The notes under the pieces are model-generated. The model ran no database searches and was not told where the DNA came from. It saw only the letters and a program-made list of their open reading frames with translations. A stretch of 64,000 bases of DNA from Boesenbergia rotunda. Taxonomy: Eukaryota > Streptophyta > Magnoliopsida > Zingiberales > Zingiberaceae. Shown piece after piece: positions 1 to 11,189 of the stretch. The DNA lies in the NCBI GenBank assembly GCA_024364735.1, contig JAGFNQ010006454.1, positions 49,864-113,863 on the forward strand, written 5' to 3'. Each line of letters starts with the position of its first letter. Position 1 is the first letter of the stretch. Position numbers and translations under genes: made by a program.

Positions 1-400
1 GTCTTCCTCCGTAGATTGGTCAGTCGGCTTCGAAGAACATCTCATCGTGCATGTTTTGCTTACGAGGTTCCTTCGTGCAGTTCCAAGAACTTTTCCCAAA
101 GTTCCTTCGCCGATTCGTACTTACCAATCCGGTTCACATCTTACTCTGGGAGGACAGTCAGCAGATGAAATTCTGCCTTTCCGTTTGCTACGGCATCAAC
201 TTGTCCCTTCTTGTTCCAAGAATCAGGATCCTTGATCTTTCCTTCATTGTCTTTGGGAGCTGCATAACCATTTTTCATGATAATTAATAATTCATAATCC
301 GTAGTAAAAATACCTGCATCTTCTGTTTCCATGCCGCGAACTCCCCCTCAAACTTAGGCGGGTATATCGCTGGTCCAACCTTCTTAAAATTTGCTGCAGT
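1..400 (-). pseudogene. gag fragment of copia element A
   Basis: This is the N-terminal part of a Ty1/copia Gag on the minus strand, cut by the left edge of the window. Reading from about 400 down gives a YPPKFEGEF-type N-terminus, then TDYELLIIMKNGY, then RIGKYESAKELWEKFLELHEG, which is the Gag helix (UBN2/DUF4219-like) pattern ending in LHEGT. The frame is broken: a one-base loss near 310 shifts it, a TAA lies at about 141, and more in-frame stops follow the LHEGT motif at about 54 and further left. The PBS and LTR lie immediately upstream, so the order 5' LTR, PBS, gag on the minus strand is normal. It cannot make Gag. The lineage within copia is not certain. Confidence 0.75.
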
Positions 401-428
401 TGGCGGTTAGTCCTTTTGCGGCGGCCTC

Positions 429-440
429 GCTCTGATACCA
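429..440 (-). other. Primer binding site of element A
   Basis: On the minus strand this reads TGGTATCAGAGC, complementary to the 3' end of plant initiator tRNA-Met, the usual primer of copia elements. It lies two bases from the LTR terminus at 443 and fixes the element as minus-strand, with this LTR as its 5' LTR. Confidence 0.9.
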
Positions 441-442
441 CT

Positions 443-1357
443 TGTTGGATCAGGTTGGTCCGGCTAGAGGGGGGTGAATAGACGGCTAATAAAATAAAAG
501 TGGTGGAAACTCGTCTATTAAAAAAAAACTTGGTTGCAACTTGGTCGTTGCTTCCAAGACGGTTAAAGCTCAAAAAAAATCTCCTTGTGGTGGAGAAGCC
601 TTACAACTGAAGATCGCTAGACTTTAGAGAGAATTACAAGAAATCTAAAGCAAAACCTCTAAGTCTATTTATAGCCTAAGAGAATAAATCTGGATTGTTG
701 ATTGTTGATCATATTTCTCTTGGTCGTTGATCCATGGATGTAATCTGGATGGTTGATCTTGGATGGGATTAAACTGCATCCATTGGATTTGATTAAAGGA
801 TAATGTAACATTATCCTTTAAGTTTTAATTATTTTAATTAAAACTTTATCTCGCTCGAGATGGCTGTTGGAATCCATATCGGTGTTGTAAACTATAAGTA
901 TAAATAGTGGCAACACTTTAATGCCATTGCCCTTCCTCCCAAATGGTAAGTGGCTTAATATTTCTTGTAGAGGCCTTGGGTTCGATCCTTCTTTGGCACC
1001 AAAACTTTTCTTTTGGGCGAATTTTCTCATTTCTTTCATTTCTTTTGGGCGCTTGGACTAGTCTTTTTGATTCTTCGTCTTCTGGGTGATTTCCGGCCAA
1101 CCGAAGTTAGGCTCACCCGAACCCGACTCCGACCTTTCGCCCCTCGAGCGTCCTTCCTCCTGGCTTCTCGTCCCTCGGACACCGCGCACATCCTTCTCGC
1201 TCCACTGGTGTACTTTTTCGCAGCTTCCGCGTCCCTCGAATTGTACTGAGCCCGTCGGCTCACTTCCCCGCGCAATCCTTCTCGTTCACTGCGTCTTACG
1301 CTCGACTTCCTCCGTACCTAAGTTCCTGCACACTTAGCAGAGGGATTAAAACCAACA
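443..1357 (-). repeat. 5' LTR of copia element A (915 bp)
   Basis: The ends are TGTTGG at 443 and CCAACA at 1357, a six-base terminal inverted repeat. The PBS flanks it on the left, so it is the 5' LTR of a minus-strand element. CTATTTATAG at about 665-675 supplies a TATAAATA-type box on the minus strand. GGACC at 1358-1362 would be one copy of the target duplication; the partner lies outside the window. The part from about 1070 to 1250 matches the sequence at 57560-57725, so the same LTR family occurs at the right of the window. ORFs inside it are not supported. Confidence 0.85.
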
Positions 1358-1713
1358 GGACCTAACCTAACTTGGTTGATCGCATCAAAACTAACCGGGG
1401 CACCAACATAATCATGGCAATGTAGCAAACATGCAGATAGTACTCATGTAAGCAACATCAACAATAAACATACCAAAGAAAAAAAAACATGTAAGGCAAA
1501 ATCTGAAAAGTCAAAGCGTAAACCATCCAGAGAAATAACAAGATGCAAGACACATGCATCAAAGTCAAAATACGTGTGGCACAAGGCCACAACAGATAAG
1601 TCATGGGGCATACAACCCAAAAGTCATACAACTAAACAGTCAAATACACAGATCACCAGGAGAGGCAACGGACATCCAAACTCAAACGTCAGCCGGGGGG
1701 GGGTCGTCATCGT
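1358..1713. other. Non-coding spacer 3' of the accessory ORF
   Basis: There is no gene here. The stretch is A-rich on the plus strand and starts directly after the element A LTR. It would be the 3' untranslated and spacer region of the minus-strand ORF that ends at 1714. I see no polypurine tract or LTR terminus in it. Confidence 0.4.
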
Positions 1714-3422
1714 TCATGAGATGATCCATCGTGGCATCAGCAGACCCTGGTGCAGCACTGCCTGAAGGGGCATCCCCTGGAAATGTATGGCGGTGCCACT
1801 CTGCGTACCAAGTCTGCTGCAATGTTTGGACCCCAGAGAGACAGTGGACTCCATCCCGGTCAGTCTGCGATCGAAGGACCGGAACGCCGAGTGGGTCTCC
1901 TCTCGATGGAGCTCCCTCAAATGAATATCCTCCTGGAGGATCCGATCTAGCTCGGAGATCTGCCATCGTAGATCTGGATTAGGCTCATAGTCGTACTCAG
2001 CATCAGCAGCAAGAGCCTCATGAGGTGCAGCAGCCTCGGGTGGTGCCTGAAAATGTGGTGCTCCTCCAGGTAGCTCACCGAGACCTCTCCCATCCTTCCA
2101 AACTAAAACCCCATCGCGATCCCGTATGATGATGTCGGACTTGGCAAATGTCCGCCGACCAAGTCTGCAATCCTGTCGAACCATGGGCACGATCCTGCCC
2201 TTGGTGACATCAACACCTACTGACATAAGCCAGTCAGTGATGATATGACCAAATGGCATATAGACTGTGCGACAACTCGGCTCTCGATAGGACAAAATGG
2301 ACTGAAAAATGCTCTCCATGATATCGAAGTCCATGCGACAATGCATGCCGTAGAGCATCAGATAGTGATAGGGTCGGATCTCAGACAAAGGCTTGGAAGT
2401 GATTGGAAGGATACAGTTTGTGATAATCTTGAACAAGACGTAGTCAGTGGGAGAGAGACGAAGTGTTGCAAAGGTAGAAAAATCAGGACCCAACTCATCG
2501 AGACCGGCTGGACGGGGATGGCCAAAGAAATGTTGATAAATGGAGTCGGAGGTAACATCTGCAAAAGGGGCCAGCAGAGGATCAGGGAGCTCGGGATAGA
2601 TCGAGTAAAGGTTAGGTGATCGTCGACCACCTAAGTACTCCACTAAGATCTCATACGAGAAATCAAGATTCTTCTTGCCGACTCGAGTAGTGAACTCGAA
2701 GCCCCCCTGAGGACCTTGTTGAAGGTTGTTGTAAAATTCAGAGACTAGGTCGTAATTGATAGTTCTCCCCAAGGAAAGAAGGAAACCCAGGTTATAGAAA
2801 GTGACGATCTCCATGACGGAGGGACAGTACTCAGTTAAGAAGGGGACATCAATGGATCGGCAGGGTAGCAATTTAAAGGTTCTCGATTGGAAGGCCTATT
2901 CGCAGGCCGCATTTGGAAAGCGGGAGCTCGAAGAAGGCTGAGGCCTTCTGGAGGGTGCAGATGAAGAAGGGGCTTTCCCCTTTGAGCTACCCTCTGCGAT
3001 TTCTTTACCCTTAGAAGACTTTCTAAAGATTGAAATAGGTCATACGAACATGATTAAGATGTAATCAAGGACCTAATTCGAGAACGTGATCAAGACACAA
3101 GATTAAATGAACACAAAAACCATACAGGAATTGATCACACACATAGTTTGAATCAATTGAGCAAGGTTGACACGAACATAGGTTGAATCACAAAAATTCA
3201 AGAATTGATCATACAAAGAGTAATCACAGGGTAGACATTAAATCAAAAGAAGGACAATAATGAAATGAAAGAGAGATTTGAACATAATCATAAGATGAAG
3301 CATGGAGAGAAAGGGTCACGGCCAACACAAGAAGGTCACGGCACAACACACCAACACATGGTTAGCTTCAAAACATAATCTATGAACTGATTTGCAAGAA
3401 AAAAAACTTACTTAGGTGCCAT
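1714..3422 (-). pseudogene. Spliced 'putative plant transposon protein' ORF in the spacer of element B
   Basis: Two exons are visible. Exon 1 coding starts with ATG at 3422 (MAPK) and ends at 3412. Exon 2 runs from 3022 to the TGA at 1714, and splicing keeps the frame. The product starts with a Lys/Ser/Pro-rich segment of about 45 residues. A single in-frame TAG at 2898-2896 follows, then about 390 residues open to the end. The body contains FYNNL, LSPTDYVLFKIITNCILP, HYLMLYGMH and MPFGHIITDWL, which resemble the plant domain of unknown function called 'putative plant transposon protein', found as an extra ORF in LTR elements. The C-terminal 120 residues are charged and possibly helical. The gene lies on the same strand as the gag-pol of B and downstream of it, in the position of an env-like ORF. 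Its biochemical role is unknown. With the TAG it is probably inactive; without splicing it has no good ATG. Confidence 0.6.
3023..3411 (-). other. Predicted GT-AG intron (389 bp)
   Basis: On the minus strand the donor at 3411 reads GTAAGT and the acceptor ends TTTAG at 3023. Removing it joins MAPK codon-perfectly to the Lys/Ser-rich start of exon 2, whereas the genomic frame has TAA immediately after MAPK. The interior is A/T-rich like a plant intron. No transcript was available to confirm it. Confidence 0.6.
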
Positions 3423-3690
3423 TTATGAATTTCTCGAAGGTTGGAAGAACAAGCTTGCGCAAAGAGGGATGCTCGGCGTAGGACAAAGGTGCAGAAACCT
3501 TGAGCAAGTAGAGAACTTACAGAGAACAAGAAAACCCAGCAGGAAATCTGTTCAGAACCGCACACGCAGAAACTCACTCGAGGAAGAAGGGGACGCACGG
3601 AAGGCTCTTACGCAGGATGAAGAGACACAAGTGGGAGGTTTCGACGCTAGGGTTTGGCAATGAGAGGTTTTGAAGCAATTAATCGGTTGG
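3423..3690 (-). other. Probable 5' untranslated region of the spliced ORF
   Basis: The stretch between the predicted ATG at 3422 and the palindrome cluster has no long ORF on the minus strand. It is C/T-rich when read on that strand, as plant leaders often are. No TATA box is convincing. Confidence 0.3.
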
Positions 3691-4110
3691 TGGATCGGTC
3701 CACCAACCAGACTTTAATGCGATTGAACGGATCACCGTTCGATCTGGAAACGCCCAGACCGATCAGGCTATAGCCTGATCGGACTGACCTGGGCCTGATC
3801 GGTCGGGTGACCGATCAGGCGCGCTTCTGATCGATCGGCTGATCGATCAGGACACGAATAGTAGGGTTCGGAGAGGAACCTATGAGCCCCCTGATCGGTC
3901 TGTGGACCGATCACCATAAGGTGCCAGATTGGTCCGGAGACCGATCCAGGCTAGCACAGCTAGTTTGGTCAAAATTTCGTAAAGTCACTACTGCCTCTCT
4001 GATTGGTCTGTGGACCGATCGTTACAGGATAGGGCCAGATCGGTCCGGGGACCGATCAGCTCTATGCCTGATCGATTCAGTGACCGATCAGGGTTCCTGA
4101 AATTCCCTGA
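3690..4110. repeat. GATCGGTC palindrome cluster 1
   Basis: Many imperfect inverted pairs of GATCGGTC and GACCGATC, often extended to CTGATCGGTC and GACCGATCAG, are separated by unrelated sequence. At least six pairs can be picked out. They lie just upstream of the spliced ORF, where a promoter would be. The same motif family fills the U3 part of the B LTR at 10528-11185. Confidence 0.75.
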
Positions 4111-4622
4111 TACAATCTGAAACATTCAGATTCAGACTTTCCCACGATTTTAGAAGGAATCTGATGAAAGGTATCGAACTTGGAAGTGATTCCTCGTCTA
4201 TAATTGATCCCCAATCAAGGATCAAAGGTCTTTAGGGTTTGAACAAGTCACTTTGCTCCACTCAAGTGGAGTCAAACTCAAACAACAACCATTCAAACAA
4301 TTTTATGCTAAATCCAAGTTTCCAATCAAGTTTCCTTGATTGGAATGTCCAAGTATGATCATGGAGCCAAATACACATATGCTATGCATTGATTTTCCCC
4401 ATACTTGGTCACCGAAGTGATCATTATCTCGTCAACTTAATTTCTCAAGGGATGCATTGACATTTTGAGCAATTGAGTTGATCCTAACATCTCACCCCAT
4501 TTCTAGCAAACAAAAATGTTTTGGTAAACCTTATAGTTTGTGTGAGATGTCCCCAAAGTTACCCAATTGTTTCCCAACAATTTCGAAATAATCATGAAGG
4601 GTTTTGAATGCATTTTGGAAAA
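4111..4622 (-). other. 3' spacer of element B next to pol
   Basis: This is non-coding sequence directly after the pol stop on the minus strand. It includes a GGGGTGAGATGTTAGGA-type stretch (minus strand, about 4483-4500) that resembles one in element D at about 23889-23903. I found no polypurine tract or 3' LTR terminus here. Confidence 0.45.
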
Positions 4623-7600
4623 CTATGAAGCGCGACACATTCCCAACTCCCTCCTTAGGAAACTAAATTCATTTTCGGGGAGTGGTTTAGTGAAAATGTC
4701 AACTAGGTTTGACTTGGACTCTACATGTGAGAGTACAATATCTCCCCTAGCTACATGATCTCTAATGAAGTGGTAACGCACCTCAATATGTTTAGTCCTA
4801 GAATGATGGACTGGATTTTTGATTAGGTTAATTGTGCTAATGTTATCACATAACACTTGCACACCCTTGTAACTCAATCCATAGTCCTCTAAAGTATGAA
4901 TCATCCACAACAATTGTGATATACTATCCCCCATGGCGATATATTCTGCCTCGATCGTGGAGAGAGCAACACAATGTTGCTTCCGACTTGACCAACTTAC
5001 TAAGGATGAACCTAAGAATTGGCAACCCCCACTAGTGCTTTTCGGATCCAACTTACATCCAGCGTAGTCGGAATCGGTATAGCCAATTAAATCAAAAGAT
5101 TCGGTACGGGGGTACCATAGACTGACACCAATTGTGCCTTTGAGATATCTCAAAATTCGCTTAACAGCGATCAAATGAGATTCCTTGGCACACACTTGAT
5201 ACCTAGCGCACATACCCACAACAAATAGAATATCCGGTCGACTAGCTGTGAGGTATAGGAAGCTACCTTTCATGCTTCGATATTGAATCAAATCAATGGG
5301 TTTACCACTCTCATCATTGTCTAATCTTGTGTTTGTAGCCATGGGAGTGGTTACCTCTTTTGAATCACTCATGTTGAATTTTCGAAACATTTCTTGTGTA
5401 TACTTTGATTGATGCACATGGATACCATCGCGAGTTTACTTGATTTCAAGTCCAAGAAAGAAAGTCAACTCTCCCACTAGATTCATTTCAAATTCACTCT
5501 CCATGTGTCCATTGAACTCATTTAAATAGCCCTTGTTATTTGAGCCACAAATAATGTCATCGACATATACTTGGGCTACAAAAATATTGTCACCATCTCT
5601 CCGTAGAAACAGTGTAGGGTCTATTTGGCCTCTAACGAAGCCCTTCTCAATTAGGAATGTCGACAACCGCTCATACCAAGCCCGGGGTGCTTGTTTAAGG
5701 CCATAAAGTGCCTTTTTGAGCTTGAACACGTGATTTGGGAATTCGGTACTCTCAAACCCCGGTGGTTGTTCAACATAGACCTCTTCTCTAATCAAACCAT
5801 TTAGAAAGGCCGATTTGGCATCCATTTGGTATAACTTGAAGCCACGATGTGCTGCAAATGCAAGCATCAATCGAATGGATTCTAATCGTGCCACGGGAGC
5901 ATAGGTCTCATCATAATCAAGGCCTTCAACTTGACTATAGCCCTTGGATACCAAGCGTGCCTTGTTTCTAATGATTTCTCCCTTATGGTTCAATTTATTT
6001 TTGAAGACCCATTTGGTTCCAATGATGGTGGTTTTCTTAGGTCTAGGGACTAAGTCCCAAACCTGACTTCTTTCAAATTGACCTAGTTCATATTGCATTG
6101 CAATGATCCAATCGGGATCATTTAATGCTTCATCAATTTTTCTAGGTTCAATTTCGGAAATTAGAGCCACTTCATTAGCCTCATTCCTAAAGAATGATCT
6201 AGTCCTAACCCCATGATGGATGTCTCCAACAATTTGGTATTGGGGATGACTAGAGGCTAATCTAGTTTGCCTTGGTGTTGGTGGTGCTTCTTGAATGGGT
6301 TCACTAGACACAAGGTCAGCCTCAGGATCCGACTGATCAATGGGTTGTCTAGGCTCACCGTCATCGGATTCATCACCATCAACAGTATTTGGACTCTCAT
6401 CCAAACTTAGTCTCCTAAGCCCGAAATGGACTTCATCTTCTGGTTGACCATTGACCTTTGGTATTTCTTCAAAGACAACATCAGAAGATTCTTCAACTAA
6501 TCTAGACTTCTTGTTGTAGACTCGATAGGCTTTGCTAATTAAGGAATACCCGACTAATATTCCTTCATCAGCTTTTGCCGTGAACTTTCCAAGGTGGTCC
6601 TTGGTGTTTAGGATGAACACCTTACAACCAAACACCCTAAGATGTTTAACTGTAGGTGGTTTCCCAAACCAAAGTTCATGGGGAGTCTTTCCTAAGAACC
6701 TATGAATGAGGACTCGGTTTTGCACATAGCAAGCTGTATTTACAGCTTCAGCCCATAAGTAACTCGGGAGTGAGTACTCATTGAGCATACTTCGTGCAGC
6801 CCCTTGTAGAGCACGATTCTTCCTCTCTACAACACCATTTTGTTGTGGTGTTCTAGGAGTAGAGAACTCATGTCTATACCCTCTATCTTGACAAAATTCT
6901 AAAAACCGTTGATTTTGAAATTCACCTCCATGATCACTTCTAATTGTCTTAATGGTTGATGATTTTTCATTTTCAACTCTTCTACAAAAAGAAATGAAGG
7001 TATCTAAGGTTTGATCCTTATATTTTAAAAAGTAAGTCCATGTATATCTAGTGAAATCATCAATGATCACAAAGCAATATCAACTACCATTCAATGATAT
7101 GATAGAACTACAATCAAATAAATCTATGTGAAGTAAATCTAGAGAGGTAGAAGTACTTACAGCGCTTTTACCTTTATGTGCAGATTTTGTTTGCTTACCC
7201 ATTTGACATGCATCACAAAGTTTATCTTTTTCGTACTTGATGCTTGGTAAGCCACGAACTAATCCCTTGTTGGCCAACTTCCAGATGTTCTCCATGTTCA
7301 CATGTGCTAGCCTCCGGTGCCAAAGGATGGACTCTTCTTCTTTTGACATGAAACACTTAGCAAGAGCATTAGTAGCACTTTTAAATGAAACTTGATAAAT
7401 ATTGTCTACTCTTGTTCCTACTAGTACCGTGTCCAAGGTGTCATGTTGTCTAACTAGACATTGACTTGGTTGGAAATCAATTGTGTAACCCATGTCACAC
7501 AGTTGACTAACACTTAGGAGATTAAATGTCATCCCCTTGACTAGAAGGACATTTGAAATTCTAAGACATTCGGATATTTGAATGTCCCCTATTCCTATGA

Positions 7601-7745
7601 CCTTAAGACTACCATTGTTACCAAATGAAACATTACCTCTACTTTTCTTGTGAAGTGTGGTAAACAATGATCTATCCCCGGTCATGTGTTTGGGGCACCC
7701 ACTATCAACGAACCAAGTTGATAGATGCTCCCCCTCAATCATAAC
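4623..7745 (-). pseudogene. pol of SIRE-like copia element B (protease, integrase, RT, RNase H)
   Basis: One reading frame runs from protease to RNase H. The protease core is VDSGC near 7705. The integrase has the HHCC zinc-binding part (HRRLAHVN to CDACQMGK, about 7190-7330), then HIDLF, IIDDFTRYT and NGVVERKNR carrying the D, D and E of the catalytic triad. RT shows KARLVSKGYSQ, QMDAKSAFLNG and YVDD near 5560. RNase H shows GYTDSDYAG and STIEAEYIA and ends in RRELGMC at 4623. Stops interrupt it at about 7080 (just before the second integrase Asp motif) and 5436 (after RT, LGLEIK). Gag lies upstream in the same frame, separated by a TAG at 7746. The order PR-IN-RT-RH is copia. Gag and RT style point to the SIRE/Maximus lineage. 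It is not functional as it stands. Confidence 0.9.
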
Positions 7746-9443
7746 CTACACAATTCGAAAAATAGAAGTTTTAGGTACCCAAACCTTGGGACCTAAAGCA
7801 TCAACTAAACAAGACTTAGGCACCCATGCCTTGACAACTTTCTTTTGAACCTTGGGTGTCCTAGAATGTCTCATATCAGTCCTAGACATAAGAGACACAA
7901 ATGAGGGTTCTTTGGGTTGGTAACCAATACCGGCCATATTGTAGACTGCCCTTTGGGCATTCAAGATCATGTCTAAGGTCTTGGAGCTAGTTGAGAACTT
8001 CTCAAGAATATTCTTGAGTCTCTCAACTTCACTCTTTAATGATTGGTTTTCTTCTACTAGCAAATCATCTACATCCTCAACCTTAGAGGATTTCAAGTTT
8101 TCAACCTCAAGTTTCAATGACTTAATCTCATCTTCTAACAATTCAACATGCAAATCATCAATGTTATCATCCCTAGATGCTTTCAATTGTTCAATTTCTA
8201 ATTGCAATGCTTTAACCTTATTTTTTGACTTCTTAAGCATATTGGTTAAACATGCAATAGCTCTATAACACTTTTCAAGTTCGGGAGAAGTTACCTCTTC
8301 ATCATCCGAAGATGATGAAGTCGCGTTTGATGAGTTGGAAGATTCATCACTGCTCTCTTGATCTCCAAGAGTCATGAGTGTCACATGCCTTGTGCTCTTC
8401 TTCTCCTTCTCTTCATCGGATGAGCTTGAGGATGATTCATCCCAAGTGGCCTTCAAAGCCTTCTTCTTCTTCTTTGATTTTTCTTCTTTCTTTTTGGATT
8501 TCTCCTCCTTCTTCTTTAGTTTTGGGCATTCATTCTTGAAATGCCCTTTCCTACCACACTCAAAGCAAGAGGCATTAGTCTTATCAAGTTTAGCTTCACT
8601 AGAGTTACCTCTATTCTTGAAGCGCCGACCCCTTCTCATCTTCTTTCTCACAAAGTTCGCCATCTCGGAGGATGAGGAGCCGCTGCCATCTTCCTCGGAA
8701 TCGGACTCGGATTCGAAAGAGGATGAATATGAAGAGACCTCCTTCTTCTTCTCCTTCTTCTTCTTGTTGGATCGATCCCCTGCAACTAAGGCAATCCCCT
8801 TCTCCTTGGGGCCTTTGTTAGCCATTTCATGCAATTCCATCTTACAAAATAAATCATCTAACTTAACAATTGACAAATCCTTGGATACTTTGTAGGCATC
8901 CACCATGGATGACCATAAAGCATCCTTGGAAATGCTTTTAGTACATACCTCACAAGGTCGCGATTCTCGACCTTTTCATCAATTGAATGAAGCCCATTGA
9001 GGACTTCTTTGAACCGGCTATGTAGCTCACTTACCGACTCATTTTCCTTCATGGAAAGGTTTTGTAGTTGGTTGAGGAACAAGTCCCTCTTGGCGATTCT
9101 TGAATCTCGGTGCCCTCATGGAGTTCGATGAGGTTGTTCCACAAGTCCTTTGCACTTGTGAAAGGACCAACCTTGATGAGTTGGTCTTTGTTCATGCTGC
9201 ATTGTAAAGTGACAACCGCCTTCGCGTCGGCTTCACTCTTACGAGTTTGTTCGGCAGTCCACCGCCACGATTCAAGTTCTTTGCCTTCATCATCCTTTAG
9301 AGGAGTGAATCCCTCCTTCACCGCGAACTAAGTGTTGATGTTCATCTTCAAGTAATATTCCATCTTCGATCTCCAATATTGGAAATCTGCGCCATCGAAG
9401 AATGGTGGTCGGGTGGTGGAGAAGCCTTCCCTCAATGCCATGG
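7746..9443 (-). pseudogene. gag of SIRE-like copia element B
   Basis: The ATG at 9443 begins MALREGFSTTRPPFFDG, a typical copia Gag start followed by FQYWRSKMEYYL. The Gag core continues through ELHEGT and FKEVLNGL. The C-terminal extension carries Lys/Ser/Glu-rich tracts, one CCHC zinc knuckle (CFECGRKGHFKNEC, near 8565) and a long leucine-heptad coiled coil (about 7960-8290), a layout known from SIRE-type elements. Defects are a TAG at 9330-9328 in place of a Trp position, a frameshift near 9110, a one-base shift near 8928, and the terminal TAG at 7746-7748 that separates it from the protease. Whether that last stop is a normal gag/pol boundary or decay is open. Confidence 0.85.
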
Positions 9444-9484
9444 ATGTAGCTCTCGGTTGTTAATCAGCAAAAACAGAGCCCCAA

Positions 9485-9496
9485 GCTTTGATACCA
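9485..9496 (-). other. Primer binding site of element B
   Basis: The minus strand reads TGGTATCAAAGC, a one-base variant of the initiator tRNA-Met complement, two bases from the LTR terminus at 9499. It places the 5' LTR to the right and confirms the minus orientation. Confidence 0.85.
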
Positions 9497-10527
9497 CTTG
9501 TTGGAACCCGGATGGCTAGAGAGAGGGGTGAATATAGCCAGACACTTGTCTTTAGACACTTATCAAACTCTGCACTCAAACTTATCAGTAGCACAGCGGA
9601 AGAATCAATAGAAACAAAGCAGTGCAGAAAATAGAAACCGAAGGCAAACAAACACAACTAGCAAGATCGCTAACAAGGAGGGTTTACAAGGTTCGGGGAT
9701 AACTTGCCCTTACTCCTTGGCGTGCCCTTAAGGTGGGCGATCCCTTGATAGTCGGCAGATCAAGCCCCGGTTAACACCGGATAGAAGACAACCTCCTTCT
9801 CGGTGGAGAAACCTCTCCACAGCGTTTCAATCACAGATATAGGTTTAAGCACAATGAAACACAAAGAAAGATCTTACTTACCACTTAGCAAAGACAAGAA
9901 CACAGCAAGCTCCCTCAGAGCTCCACCCAGCGACGATCTCACGCAAGAGCCTTCTTCTCGTGTCTTCTCGCTGTTGGACTCGGAGCTTCTTGTTCCTTCC
10001 TTCTAGCGCTCAAGTAATGAATGGTTGCTTCAAGATTGCAGTAGCTTGCTCAAGGTGATGAAACTTCAGAACACGCAAGCAAGTTGTGGAGAACCCAAAG
10101 GCGCAGCAAGAACTCAGTTCACGAACTCTACTTCAAAAAAGCTTTCTTCCGCCTTTTTGTTTCTCCACTCAGCATCAGGTGACATCATCTCCTGCAGCCT
10201 CCAGCTGCTTCCCTGCCAACGCCAGCTACCATTGAGCTCTCCCTGGACTTCCTAAGCCTCCCTCAGCCAAGCTCCAGTCAGCAACACCAGTCTGCAGCTC
10301 CAGCCGTTGCAACTTGAGATGGAAAACGGACAAACCTGCTCCAAGGAAAGGCCATCGTTGACTCTCCTTGAGTGTTTGAATCCTTCCCTGTCACCTGCAG
10401 CTTAATCAGTGTGTTAGAGCAGCATATCACACAGCAAATCATATATCAGATGTTAAGCGCAGAGAATCGGATACGTTCAGACGCGATTAGAGCGTTTGAC
10501 AGTGCATTTTGAATTAAAGTGATCTAT

Positions 10528-11185
10528 CACCGGACCGATCAGAGAGCCTCCTGATCGGTCACCAGACCGATCAGGATGGGTTCAGACCGATCAGGCTTCG
10601 TCCTGATCGATCCCCAACGCTCAATCAGAAATCGCGACTTCTTTGGGATTCTCCTGGATCGATCACCGGACCGATCCCAGGTTGTGGATCGATCTCCAGA
10701 CCGATCCACCCCCATTATAGGGTGATTTCTGAGCTTCACAGTCTAAACCTCCTGATCGGTCACCTGACCGATCAGGGAGCCTCCTGATCGGTCACCCGAC
10801 CGATCAGATCATGACCAGACCGATCAGGCTCCGTCCTGATCGATCTTAGTGAGGAACTCGCGAAGCTGGATCGTTCTCCAGAACGATCTGCACAGTGAGT
10901 CAAATCGGTCACCAGACCGATCAGGAGCAGATCAGCAGGGGAACTCAACCTCACTGAGTGCTCCCTGATCGGTCACCAGACCGATCAGGAGCCAGGCAGT
11001 GGGTGAAACGCATACTCCCTGATCGGTCACCAGATCGATCAGGAGCCGCACAGTAGGTTCCCAACCTCACTGTGTGCTCCCTGATCGGTCACCCGACCGA
11101 TCAGTCATTGCTGGATCGGTCACCAGATCGATCCACGACGGAGCAGCGTGCCAGCTTCCCTGATCGATCACCAGACCGATCCAGG
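10528..11185. repeat. GATCGGTC palindrome array 2 in the B LTR
   Basis: About a dozen hairpins have the form CTGATCGGTC, a short ACCA-like loop, and GACCGATCAG. Flanking stem bases vary together: some copies are CTGATC/GATCAG, others TGGATC/GATCCA. Copies are spaced irregularly by about 20-60 bases of unrelated sequence. The cluster lies in the putative U3. Confidence 0.85.
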
Positions 11186-11189
11186 GACT

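Noticed and set aside
443..1357. This LTR as the 3' LTR of element B
   Set aside because: It is flanked on its left by a PBS and gag, so it must be the 5' LTR of another minus-strand element, and its sequence differs from the B LTR.
2245..2630. ORFs on the plus strand and in another frame within the accessory gene
   Set aside because: Antisense or alternate-frame shadows of the long minus-strand ORF.
8374..8895. 173-codon plus-strand ORF rich in Phe and Ser
   Set aside because: Antisense of the Lys/Glu/Ser-rich gag C-terminus of element B.
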